From assembly GCA_964350605.1 (NCBI GenBank), contig CAYGKP010000041.1:1-15454 (forward strand): 15,454 nt of DNA, in the 5' to 3' direction. Position numbers and translations under genes: made by a program. A model generated the notes under the pieces. That model was not told where the DNA came from. It saw only the letters and a list, made by a program, of their open reading frames with translations, and ran no database searches. Source of the stretch: CAYGKP01 sp964350605. GTDB lineage: Bacteria > Bacteroidota > Bacteroidia > Cytophagales > JAAEPT01. Shown piece after piece: positions 8,039 through 13,777 of this stretch (positions within the stretch are counted from its first letter, which is position 1; each line of letters starts with the position of its first letter).

Positions 8039-8094
8039 AAACCCCTCCCCACCCTTGGCCTTCTCATGCGAGTGGCTGGGGCGAGGAGGGGTTT
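8039..8094. terminator. Bidirectional terminator hairpin between convergent genes (repeat copy T2)
   Basis: AAACCCCTCCCCAC (8039-8052) pairs with GCGAGGAGGGGTTT (8081-8094) with two mismatches. It lies 38 bases after the TspO-like stop and 21 bases after the stop of the opposing lipoprotein B gene. On the minus strand it ends in TTTT, on the plus strand in TTT. It shares 19 identical bases (8076-8094) with the hairpin at 8892-8937. Confidence 0.8.
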
Positions 8095-8114
8095 GAGTTG
8101 TATCCTGACCAGAC

Positions 8115-8816
8115 TTACGGCATAGGAATCGTGGTCTCGATGCAGCGGAAATCGTCGCCGCTTACCGAGCCGCCACCGCCCGTCACCCGAAAGCCCGTCA
8201 GCTTGATCGACTCGGTCACCCCAGAGGTGCCATCGTTGCCGATTCCCATGACAATTTCCACATCAATGTCGTCGGTGCCGAAGGTGGAGTTACTCGCCGT
8301 CAACCCATTACTCGTAACAGTGAGCGAAGTACCCGAACGGGTGATGGTAATGGTCCCTGCATCGTCAGGATCAGACGTCCTGAAATCAGTTGTCCCCCCT
8401 TCGACTGATGCTTCTACTGCGTCCCATGAACCGCCGTCCAGTTGGAAGTACATGATACCTTCCTCGTTACTGGAATTGGAGGCATACAGCGCGAGTTCCT
8501 TGTAGTCAACACTTGCTTCAACGGGAAGAAGGCCCTCGTAGTCCAGTTCAATGGTAAAGTCACCTGTCAGGGACATCTGACCAAACTCAACTTGACGGTT
8601 GTCGGAGGCGGACCCATCAAATTCCACTTCGAAAACCAACCCGTCCCCGTCCGAGGTTAGTGTGTACGGCAGGTCATCGCCTCGGTCATCTTCAAAGTCG
8701 GTCCAGTAAGCCGCTTTTCCTTCGCAGGGGCCAGCGGCACTCGAATCGTCGCTGTCTTTTTTGCAGCCCGTGAGAAAGAGAAACGCGGGAGCAAGGAGCA
8801 AAACAAGGTGTTTCAT
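8115..8816 (-). CDS. Lipoprotein B of the paralogous cluster
   Basis: 233 residues from the ATG at 8816. That start gives M-K-H-L-V and a classic lipobox L-T-G-C (Cys18) followed by K-K-D-S-D-D-S. A longer frame opening at 8909 was rejected because it begins inside a perfect terminator hairpin and would bury the signal peptide. The mature part starts G-P-C-E-G-K, has L-T-G-D-F-T-I-E-L and ends V-T-G-G-G-G-S-V, D-D-F-R-C-I-E-T-T. It is a clear paralog of lipoprotein A, with conservation strongest in the last third. Residue composition and pattern suggest a beta-sandwich lectin- or LamG-like fold without recognisable catalytic residues. Upstream it has a tight palindrome (8873-8888), downstream the terminator at 8039-8094. 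Function unknown; surface exposure is an inference from the lipoprotein signal. Confidence 0.87.
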   Translation of the reverse strand: MKHLVLLLAPAFLFLTGCKKDSDDSSAAGPCEGKAAYWTDFEDDRGDDLPYTLTSDGDGLVFEVEFDGSASDNRQVEFGQMSLTGDFTIELDYEGLLPVEASVDYKELALYASNSSNEEGIMYFQLDGGSWDAVEASVEGGTTDFRTSDPDDAGTITITRSGTSLTVTSNGLTASNSTFGTDDIDVEIVMGIGNDGTSGVTESIKLTGFRVTGGGGSVSGDDFRCIETTIPMP

Positions 8817-8872
8817 AGAATAGAGAGGAGTTGATTGCAAATAAGCTAACAAGCTACAAATCAAGGCCTCCC

Positions 8873-8888
8873 CTGCCAACTTTGGCAG
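8873..8888. promoter_or_regulatory. Palindrome CTGCCAA-N2-TTGGCAG, operator candidate
   Basis: Two perfect 7-bp arms (8873-8879 and 8882-8888) are separated by only two bases. The spacer is too short for a full-length RNA hairpin, so a protein-binding site is more likely. It lies 56 bases before the lipoprotein B start and directly beside the terminator of lipoprotein C (8892-8937). Confidence 0.4.
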
Positions 8889-8891
8889 CAA

Positions 8892-8937
8892 AAACCCCTC
8901 CTCGCTCACTAGATTACTCTGGGGCGAGGAGGGGTTT
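8892..8937 (-). terminator. Terminator hairpin after lipoprotein gene 8958-9830 (repeat copy T3)
   Basis: AAACCCCTCCTCGC (8892-8905) pairs perfectly over 14 bp with GCGAGGAGGGGTTT (8924-8937), loop 18 bases. It begins 20 bases after the stop at 8958, and on the minus strand its distal arm runs into TTTT. It is the most perfect copy of the hairpin family in this window. Confidence 0.88.
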
Positions 8938-8957
8938 CTTGATTGGGACTACTGAGA

Positions 8958-9830
8958 CTACTTCACGCGTCGTGAGGCACCCACAGGCTTGCCTTGGCGA
9001 GACGAAGAACCGCCGTTCACGTCTGCATTAATGCCTGCCACTAGTGGCGCGTTGGCAGTGCCACACTCGAAGGTTGTCACGCTCGGGTAGTTGCCGTCGC
9101 TCGGGCCTTCGCTCTCGATGGTGATCGACTTGAGAGCAACCGAAGCACCTGAAGCTGGGGATGCATCATATAACCCCATGTAGAAATCCAATTCGGCCGC
9201 TTCGTTTGGATAACCAGTTGTCGATAATGAAATGTAGTTGGATGCATTGTTTGGGTCGCCCGCATAGACGGTCAACACGCCATTCTCGCGCTTTACGCCC
9301 AAAACGGCCTCGCTCAGGACAACACCAGTCAAGGTCACTTCATCAAAGGTGAGGTTGTGATTCTCCTCGATGTAGAGATAGGTCTCGTCCTCATAGACAT
9401 AAATCTCCGCGTACCAGTCTTCGTCGCTTCCATCGCCATCGATGTAGGCGAAAAAGTAGTGGCTGTCGGCGATGTCGATGTCGGCAAATGACAATTCAAA
9501 GTTCATGTTGCCGTTCCCGATGGGGCCCACATCCACATCGTCGTAATCATGACTCCAGCCGAAGTAGGGGTCGTCGGTCGAACCCGTATGGGTCAGCACC
9601 AGGCCGTTGTTGGCATCGGCTGTTGCCGTGAAACCTTCCGAGTAGCCATAGCCATCTTCGGCATCGCCTTGGACTTCTTCGTAGTTCCAAGTGAAGCCCT
9701 TGTACTTCGAGCAGAGGTAGCTGACGTAGTCGCCATCTTTCTTACAAGAAGAAAGTGCCAGAGCCGACAGCAATGTGAGTGATAGGAGTTTTGTAGAGGA
9801 GAGGAGAAACTGTTTCTGTCTGTGTGTCAT
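8958..9830 (-). CDS. Lipoprotein C, more distant member of the paralogous cluster
   Basis: 290 residues. The signal peptide ends A-L-S-S-C (Cys29) followed by K-K-D-G-D. The mature domain is highly acidic and aromatic (many D, E, Y and W), with Y-L-C-S-K-Y-K near the start, N-M-N-F-E-L-S-F in the position of the L-T-G-D-F strand of its neighbours, L-G-V-K-R-E-N-G-V-L-T-V and a final V-T-T-F-E-C-G-T. The two flanking cysteines and strand order match lipoproteins A and B, so I infer a common LamG/concanavalin-like beta-sandwich, but sequence identity is low. A tail of about 35 residues after the F-x-C motif ends in basic residues (R-Q-G-K-P-V-G-A-S-R-R-V-K) and looks unstructured. The start is the ATG at 9830, with an inverted repeat at 9845-9866 in its leader. 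Function unknown. Confidence 0.85.
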   Translation of the reverse strand: MTHRQKQFLLSSTKLLSLTLLSALALSSCKKDGDYVSYLCSKYKGFTWNYEEVQGDAEDGYGYSEGFTATADANNGLVLTHTGSTDDPYFGWSHDYDDVDVGPIGNGNMNFELSFADIDIADSHYFFAYIDGDGSDEDWYAEIYVYEDETYLYIEENHNLTFDEVTLTGVVLSEAVLGVKRENGVLTVYAGDPNNASNYISLSTTGYPNEAAELDFYMGLYDASPASGASVALKSITIESEGPSDGNYPSVTTFECGTANAPLVAGINADVNGGSSSRQGKPVGASRRVK

Positions 9831-9844
9831 CGGAGTGTTTTTGT

Positions 9845-9866
9845 GGGAGAATTGTTGAGTTCTCCC
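9845..9866. repeat. Inverted repeat GGGAGAA-N8-TTCTCCC before lipoprotein C
   Basis: Perfect 7-bp arms (9845-9851 and 9860-9866) with an 8-base spacer, starting 14 bases before the ATG at 9830. It could be an operator or a leader RNA hairpin close to the ribosome-binding region. The gene-free stretch 9831-9951 otherwise contains only the half-hairpin sequence at 9922-9935. Confidence 0.4.
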
Positions 9867-9921
9867 CTACGATGCACAAGACCCATGGATTCCACAGATC
9901 GCTCAGAAATCAGGCAAAAAG

Positions 9922-9935
9922 AACCCCTCCCCGCC
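9922..9935. repeat. Orphan arm of the CCCCTCC hairpin family (copy D)
   Basis: AACCCCTCCCCGCC followed by TTG matches the left arm and loop start of the hairpins at 6570 and 8039, but no GGAGGGG partner arm is present. It lies 16 bases after the stop of the VOC gene, and on the minus strand it is followed by TTCTTTTT, as a terminator tail would be. It looks like a remnant or a half-copy. Confidence 0.45.
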
Positions 9936-9951
9936 TTGCTTAAAACAACCC

Positions 9952-10293
9952 TTACTCCCCCGGAATCTGATCGACCAGGATCACGTTTCCGTCCGGGTCG
10001 CGGAACGCCAAGTAGTTGCCCTCTGGTCCATTCTCGTCCTTCTCGAACTCTACGTTTTTATCGGTAAGTGCCTTACGGATCGGGCCGATGTTCGCGGGGT
10101 GAAAACTGATCAGGTTCTCCTCGAACATCTTCTCGAACAAGCCAATCTTCGCGGGGCCGTTCACCAGCATGACCCAACCTTCCTCCACTGAGGCAAAGCC
10201 TTCCAGGGGTTCGAAGCCAAGTTGTGCGTAGAAGTCCATGCTGGCGCGCAGGTCTTGGACCGCCAGGCTGATCGAGAAGCTACCGAGGTTCAT
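9952..10293 (-). CDS. VOC superfamily (glyoxalase/bleomycin-resistance fold) protein
   Basis: 113 residues, typical single-domain VOC length. The N-terminal half has S-I-S-L-A-V-Q-D-L-R-A-S-M-D-F-Y-A-Q-L-G-F-E-P, the first beta-alpha-beta unit; the C-terminal half ends N-Y-L-A-F-R-D-P-D-G-N-V-I-L-V-D-Q. The superfamily includes glyoxalase I, dioxygenases and antibiotic-binding proteins. Here the usual metal-ligand positions look altered: the N-terminal strand carries Ser rather than His, and the D-P-D-G-N motif is followed by V-I-L-V-D rather than the common L-I-E-L. A binding rather than catalytic role is therefore possible (inference). Soluble, with no signal peptide. It is separated from its upstream neighbour (stop at 10357) by 63 bases containing nested inverted repeats. 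The specific substrate cannot be told. Confidence 0.85.
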   Translation of the reverse strand: MNLGSFSISLAVQDLRASMDFYAQLGFEPLEGFASVEEGWVMLVNGPAKIGLFEKMFEENLISFHPANIGPIRKALTDKNVEFEKDENGPEGNYLAFRDPDGNVILVDQIPGE

Positions 10294-10302
10294 CGAGTGT
10301 TG

Positions 10303-10340
10303 GTTGCGTCAAACCGAATTTGGTAACCCGGTAGCGCAAC
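10303..10340. repeat. Nested inverted repeat between membrane protein and VOC genes
   Basis: GTTGCG (10303-10308) pairs with CGCAAC (10335-10340), and inside them ACCG (10313-10316) pairs with CGGT (10329-10332), leaving the self-complementary GGTAACC in the loop. On the minus strand it begins 16 bases after the stop at 10357. There is no T-run after it, so it is either a weak terminator, a 3' end structure, or part of the leader of the VOC gene. Confidence 0.3.
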
Positions 10341-10356
10341 AAAAGTGCCAGGTTCG

Positions 10357-10815
10357 CTACTCTCCTGTCGTGTACTGCGTCAAGTGGACCGTCAACTTGC
10401 CCTGCTCCGCGCCAAGTGCCGTCCAGACTTCGGGGCTGAGAGCCATCTGGCTCGGTGCGCCTGGATGGCTGGCGATGCTTCGGATGATGCGCGAGCGACC
10501 GTTCTTCGGATTAGTGACCTTCAGGATGGCTCCGTACCTGCTAGTGGTGTAGTGCCCATAGTGGTAGGCTTTGTCCAACGGTAAGTCAATAGCTACGGCT
10601 TGAACTTCTCGTTTTCGCTTTGGCCACAGGACAGTAGCAAGCGTGTAGAGTTGCCAGAAGAAGAAGCCAATCAGCAGCAGCCGAACCCCCGGCACGATAT
10701 CGAATTTCTGCGCCGCCAAGAAGCCGAGCGCCGTTACCCCCATCCACAGGATCAAAGGAACAAGAAAAAGCCCCCATCCCATCGGCCCCCAAAGGGTCTG
10801 CTTCTCGCTCCGCAA
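10357..10815 (-). CDS. Two-helix membrane protein of unknown function, last gene of the sigma-factor operon
   Basis: 152 residues if started at TTG 10815. Two transmembrane segments (about 13-33 and 42-62) are followed by a basic K-R-K-R-E and a soluble domain of about 85 residues with Y-H-Y-G-H-Y and K-V-T-N-P-K-N-G-R-S-R-I-I-R. No family is recognised. The start is unclear: the frame is open back to the stop codon of the upstream gene (TAA at 10858-10860) and has no ATG until 10782, which lies at the edge of the first membrane segment. TTG at 10815, a CTG further up, or ATG 10782 are the choices; the upstream residues (R-L-E-G-L-Y-K-K-L-R-S-E-K-Q) look like real protein, favouring an early non-ATG start. 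The 42-base gap to the preceding gene suggests co-transcription. Confidence 0.7.
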   Translation of the reverse strand: MRSEKQTLWGPMGWGLFLVPLILWMGVTALGFLAAQKFDIVPGVRLLLIGFFFWQLYTLATVLWPKRKREVQAVAIDLPLDKAYHYGHYTTSRYGAILKVTNPKNGRSRIIRSIASHPGAPSQMALSPEVWTALGAEQGKLTVHLTQYTTGE

Positions 10816-10857
10816 CTTCTTGTATAGCCCTTCCAGGCGTTTGGAGGTCCTCTTGAA

Positions 10858-11583
10858 TTAGAACGTATAGTTACGAAGCACGGCATGCGTACCAAACCAG
10901 GAAAAACCACTAAGAACCAACAGTACTGCACTGGCAATCACAATGTCGAGCCGATTGACCGATTTCAGCGCGGCGCCACAGGCCACCATCAGCGAGCCCA
11001 CCAAGCCAACCAGAAAGAGGTAGAAAAATACCGAGTACAAGTCGCGCGCGATCTTCAGTGATCGGACCATTCGCTCGGCGGCACTGCGCGATTCATTCGC
11101 CTGAAAGACGATTTCCTCAGGGAGTTCAGCGGCCTTCGCTTGCCCATCTAGAAGCACAACGGGTACGCTTAAAGCAGCCAACGACCAGACGCCAATCCCC
11201 AGGGTCTTGACCACCCAATCCGAACGCATCACCGGCTCGAAGAACCAGAGGTAGCCCCCAACAAGCATCGCAGAGGTCATCACCAAGTACACCCACTTCT
11301 GGCGGCGGATCGTGAGCCCCCCCTTTGCCAGCAGGTTGAGCATCTTGAGGGCAAAGTTGGGCGTGCTGTTCACCTCCTCTTTTCCTTGCGAAATGAAGAC
11401 GCCAAAACAACTCATGATGCCCAGAAAACTTGCAAGAAGCAGTCCGGTCATCATAAGGAACTCCTTCCCCTCTCCACCCATGAAGAGCAGGTAGCCCAAC
11501 GTGAAGACCAGTAGCAAAAAACTGAAGTAGTAGATCTTGTGGGTGACGGTCACCAGACCGACCACTGCCTTCGAGAGGTTCAT
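10858..11583 (-). CDS. Six-helix membrane protein of unknown function, next to the ECF sigma factor
   Basis: 241 residues with hydrophobic segments at about 17-37, 42-64, 97-116, 124-145, 183-205 and 212-232. A loop between the fourth and fifth segments (about 147-180) is charged and helical (A-E-L-P-E-E-I-V-F-Q-A-N-E-S-R-S-A-A-E-R). It has no signal peptide beyond the first helix and matches no family I know. It begins 15 bases after the sigma factor stop, so co-expression is very likely. By position it could be a membrane partner or sensor for the sigma factor, but it lacks anything resembling a ZAS/RsgI-type anti-sigma domain, and ECF42 factors are generally thought to work without a classical anti-sigma. 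The link is therefore positional only. Confidence 0.82.
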   Translation of the reverse strand: MNLSKAVVGLVTVTHKIYYFSFLLLVFTLGYLLFMGGEGKEFLMMTGLLLASFLGIMSCFGVFISQGKEEVNSTPNFALKMLNLLAKGGLTIRRQKWVYLVMTSAMLVGGYLWFFEPVMRSDWVVKTLGIGVWSLAALSVPVVLLDGQAKAAELPEEIVFQANESRSAAERMVRSLKIARDLYSVFFYLFLVGLVGSLMVACGAALKSVNRLDIVIASAVLLVLSGFSWFGTHAVLRNYTF

Positions 11584-11598
11584 GAGCGAAGCGTTGAA

Positions 11599-12858
11599 TC
11601 AGCCAAGAAGATGAAATTTTCGTTGCAATGCCTTGCGCTCGGGCTCGAGTTCGCATCGCGCGATGGCTTCTTCCAGCAAGGGCTTGGCCTCTGTCTTTCG
11701 CCCCAACCGGGCCAGCAGATCGGCCTGGATGGCTGGAAAATGCGGCGTGCGGCGCATCGGCTCGCCGAGCTGTTCCAATTCGGTTAACGCAACTTGAGGT
11801 CCTTCCACAAACGACAACGCCACCACCCGGTGCAACCGCACGACCGAGGACTCCTCGAGTTCCAACAGGCGGTCATAGAGCAGAAGGATCGTCTTCCAAT
11901 CCGTCTGGGCGAAATCCTCGGCCACGCAGTGGCAGGAATCAATGGCCGCCTGCAATTGGTAACGTCCCGTCACGCCGGACGAAAGCGCCCGGACCAGCAA
12001 GGTCTGCCCCTCAGCAATCAAGTGTTGGTCCCATTGGCTTCGGTCCTGGTCCTCCAACAACACCGAAGCCCCTTGCGCATCAACCCGCGCGCGCAGCCTC
12101 GAAGTCTGGAATGCCAAGAGCGAGAGCAGCCCATAGGTCGCCCCATCGGCGGTTTGTTTGTGGGTGGTCAGCAGTTGGCCGAGCCGAATGGCCTCGCGGA
12201 CCAACTCCTCGCGGACCAGCACCTCGCCTGAAGTCGCCCGATAGCCTTCGTTGAAGAGCAAGTAGATCGCCGACCGCACGGCCTCCAGCCGCCGATGCAA
12301 TTCGTCGCCTGTCGGCACGACGAGCTCGGAGTGGGCCTCACGCAGGGTTTGCTTGGCGCGGTAGGTTCGCTTGCGAACCGTCTCCTCCGATTCATAGAAG
12401 GCGCGGGCAATCTCGGCGTTCGAGAAGCCGCCCAAGACCTGAAGGATCAGGGGCACTTGCGTGTAGATCGGTAAGCTCGGGTGGCAGAGCGCAAACATCA
12501 TGCGCAGTTGGCTATCGCGCAGTTCGTCTTCTAGGAACACCTCGTCGACGCTCGCCCCCAACTGGTGGTCGCCGTACAGGCTGTCCCCTACCCGATCTTC
12601 TGCGCCCAAGTGCCGCTTCTGGCTCCGCAGTCGATCGAGGGCCTTGTTGCGCGCGACGCGGTGCAGCCACGCCGCCGGGTTGTCGGGCAGCCCTTGGTAA
12701 GGCCATACTTCCGCCGCTTTCAGCAAGGTCTCCTGCACAATGTCCTCGGCCTCCGCGAGGCCCTCCATCCCAAAGAGCCGGGAGAGCGCCGAGACCATCC
12801 GCCCCGCTTCGTGGCGGAACAGATGGTCCAGCTGGGCTTGGGTGGCCCCTTGGCTCAT
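11599..12858 (-). CDS. ECF42-type RNA polymerase sigma factor with C-terminal extension (COG4941, DUF6596)
   Basis: 419 residues. Sigma region 2 spans about 8-80, with A-E-D-I-V-Q-E-T-L-L-K-A at 37-48 and the P-A-A-W-L-H-R-V-A-R-N-K-A-L-D-R-L-R segment at 61-78. Region 4 spans about 118-178: C-H-P-S-L, then V-L-G-G-F-S-N-A-E-I-A-R-A-F with the helix-turn-helix S-E-E-T-V-R-K-R-T-Y-R-A-K. The remaining 240 residues are the helical extension typical of this group: A-I-Y-L-L-F-N-E-G-Y near 198-206, T-D-W-K-T-I-L-L-L-Y-D-R-L-L near 319-332, R-L-H-R-V-V-A-L near 341-348, and TPR-like helices to the end. From published work on the group, the extension is needed for activity and the targets are DGPF/YCII genes. 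The neighbouring YCII genes fit exactly. The start is the ATG at 12858, 32 bases after the YCII stop. Confidence 0.95.
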   Translation of the reverse strand: MSQGATQAQLDHLFRHEAGRMVSALSRLFGMEGLAEAEDIVQETLLKAAEVWPYQGLPDNPAAWLHRVARNKALDRLRSQKRHLGAEDRVGDSLYGDHQLGASVDEVFLEDELRDSQLRMMFALCHPSLPIYTQVPLILQVLGGFSNAEIARAFYESEETVRKRTYRAKQTLREAHSELVVPTGDELHRRLEAVRSAIYLLFNEGYRATSGEVLVREELVREAIRLGQLLTTHKQTADGATYGLLSLLAFQTSRLRARVDAQGASVLLEDQDRSQWDQHLIAEGQTLLVRALSSGVTGRYQLQAAIDSCHCVAEDFAQTDWKTILLLYDRLLELEESSVVRLHRVVALSFVEGPQVALTELEQLGEPMRRTPHFPAIQADLLARLGRKTEAKPLLEEAIARCELEPERKALQRKFHLLG

Positions 12859-12890
12859 GGCTGAGTCAACATTGGGTCATACTTACAGGA

Positions 12891-13244
12891 TCATTGAGGA
12901 CGGTCTTCGGTTCGGGCTCGAAGTGGCAGCACTTCCGTCCAGCCGCCCCACACTTCCACCGGAGCGCCAACGGCCATCCGTGCAGCTTCCTCCAGGCTTT
13001 TGGCACGCACGATCAGGTAGCCGATCACCACCTCGTTACCCTCGGTGTAGGGGCCGTCGGTGATCATCTTCTCACGCACCTTCTTTCCGCCCTTATCCAG
13101 CGGTCGCCCCCCACGCAGCCGATCCTCGGCCTCAAGCTTGGCGTTGTACTCGGACCAATGGGCCAGATAGTCAGACCACTCGCGGTCGCTCATCGCATCA
13201 CGCTGAAGAGCAGGGCCACGAAACAGGTACAAATACTCTTTCAT
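12891..13244 (-). CDS. YCII/DGPF-domain protein 2, directly before the sigma factor
   Basis: 117 residues. It starts M-K-E-Y-L-Y-L-F-R-G, has W-S-D-Y-L-A-H-W-S-E-Y in the helix, G-G-R-P-L in the middle and the family motif as I-T-D-G-P-Y-T-E-G (the DGPF site with Tyr for Phe), then G-Y-L-I-V-R-A-K-S-L-E-E-A. This is the YCII-related, COG3795 (PhnB/DGPF) family: ferredoxin-like small proteins of unknown activity that are the standard genomic partner and regulated target of ECF42 sigma factors. Soluble, no signal peptide. It ends 32 bases before the sigma gene and so probably shares its transcript. The 5' flank holds the terminator of the other YCII gene (13327-13358), so it needs its own promoter or read-through. 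It is about as long as YCII protein 1 but only moderately similar, so not a recent duplicate. Confidence 0.92.
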   Translation of the reverse strand: MKEYLYLFRGPALQRDAMSDREWSDYLAHWSEYNAKLEAEDRLRGGRPLDKGGKKVREKMITDGPYTEGNEVVIGYLIVRAKSLEEAARMAVGAPVEVWGGWTEVLPLRARTEDRPQ

Positions 13245-13326
13245 GATAGAAGTGAAAGTATTGAATTCTTCGGCGCAAACGTTCGGGACTCGCTGGGCTC
13301 AAGGTCACCCCTGAGCTCCTAATGAA

Positions 13327-13358
13327 AAAGCGGCCACCCCATCCGGAGCAGCCGCTTT
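13327..13358 (-). terminator. Rho-independent terminator after YCII gene 1
   Basis: AAAGCGGC (13327-13334) pairs with GCCGCTTT (13351-13358), loop 16 bases; on the minus strand the hairpin ends in TTTTT. It lies 19 bases after the stop at 13378 and separates the first YCII gene from the second YCII/sigma-factor unit. Confidence 0.8.
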
Positions 13359-13377
13359 CAACTCGTAGGATCAGAAC

Positions 13378-13734
13378 CTAGCCTTGGATGAGCTCGTTCA
13401 TCATCTTATTGAGGGGGCGAACTTCAATCGTGCCGCCCGTCTCGAAGATGGGACAGCCCTTGGCCAGCTCGGTCGCCTCGTCCAGGTTCCCGGCTTTGAC
13501 AATCAGGTAGCCGCCGACCATTTCGCCTTCGGTGTAGGGCCCATCAAGCACACGGTCGGCTGCGACGAGTTGCTTGCCTTCTTTGGCCAGGGGTTCGCCG
13601 CCTTTGAGCTTGCCTTTTTGGCCCAGCTCGCCCATCCAGGCGCCCCAGGCTTGCATGTGGGCTTGAATTTGCTCGGGAGACAGTTTGGCCATGCCAGCGT
13701 CGCCGCCGCGGAATAGGTAGAGGTAATCAGTCAT
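13378..13734 (-). CDS. YCII/DGPF-domain protein 1
   Basis: 118 residues: M-T-D-Y-L-Y-L-F-R-G-G at the start, H-M-Q-A-W-G-A-W-M-G-E-L in the central helix, K-G-G-E-P-L, then V-L-D-G-P-Y-T-E-G-E (the DGPF site with Tyr), G-G-Y-L-I-V-K-A-G-N-L-D-E-A-T-E-L-A-K-G-C-P and a final G-G-T-I-E-V-R-P-L. This pattern is the textbook DGPF/YCII partner of ECF42 sigma factors. No catalytic role is established for the family, although a fold related to dehydrochlorinase-like YCII enzymes is known. It is monocistronic by its own terminator at 13327-13358. A candidate ECF42-type promoter (TGTCCC, 17 bases, CGTC) lies 44 to 70 bases before the ATG, which suggests it is the main sigma target here. Confidence 0.94.
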   Translation of the reverse strand: MTDYLYLFRGGDAGMAKLSPEQIQAHMQAWGAWMGELGQKGKLKGGEPLAKEGKQLVAADRVLDGPYTEGEMVGGYLIVKAGNLDEATELAKGCPIFETGGTIEVRPLNKMMNELIQG

Positions 13735-13777
13735 CAGTGAAAGAGAGTTAGAGTGAAACTACGGTTTTCACAGGGAT

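Noticed and set aside
8817..8909. Upstream extension of lipoprotein B by 31 residues (start at 8909)
   Set aside because: The extension begins inside a perfect terminator hairpin and places a non-signal sequence before an otherwise ideal lipoprotein signal peptide; ATG 8816 is the natural start.
10752..10937. 61-residue minus-strand frame bridging the two membrane protein genes
   Set aside because: Considered as an alternative start for the 10357-10815 gene, but the residues are low-complexity (G, R, P, S) and it is in another frame; a frameshift is not supported.
11628..12254. 208-residue plus-strand open frame
   Set aside because: Antisense to the ECF sigma factor C-terminal extension; Pro/Arg-rich shadow without domain features.
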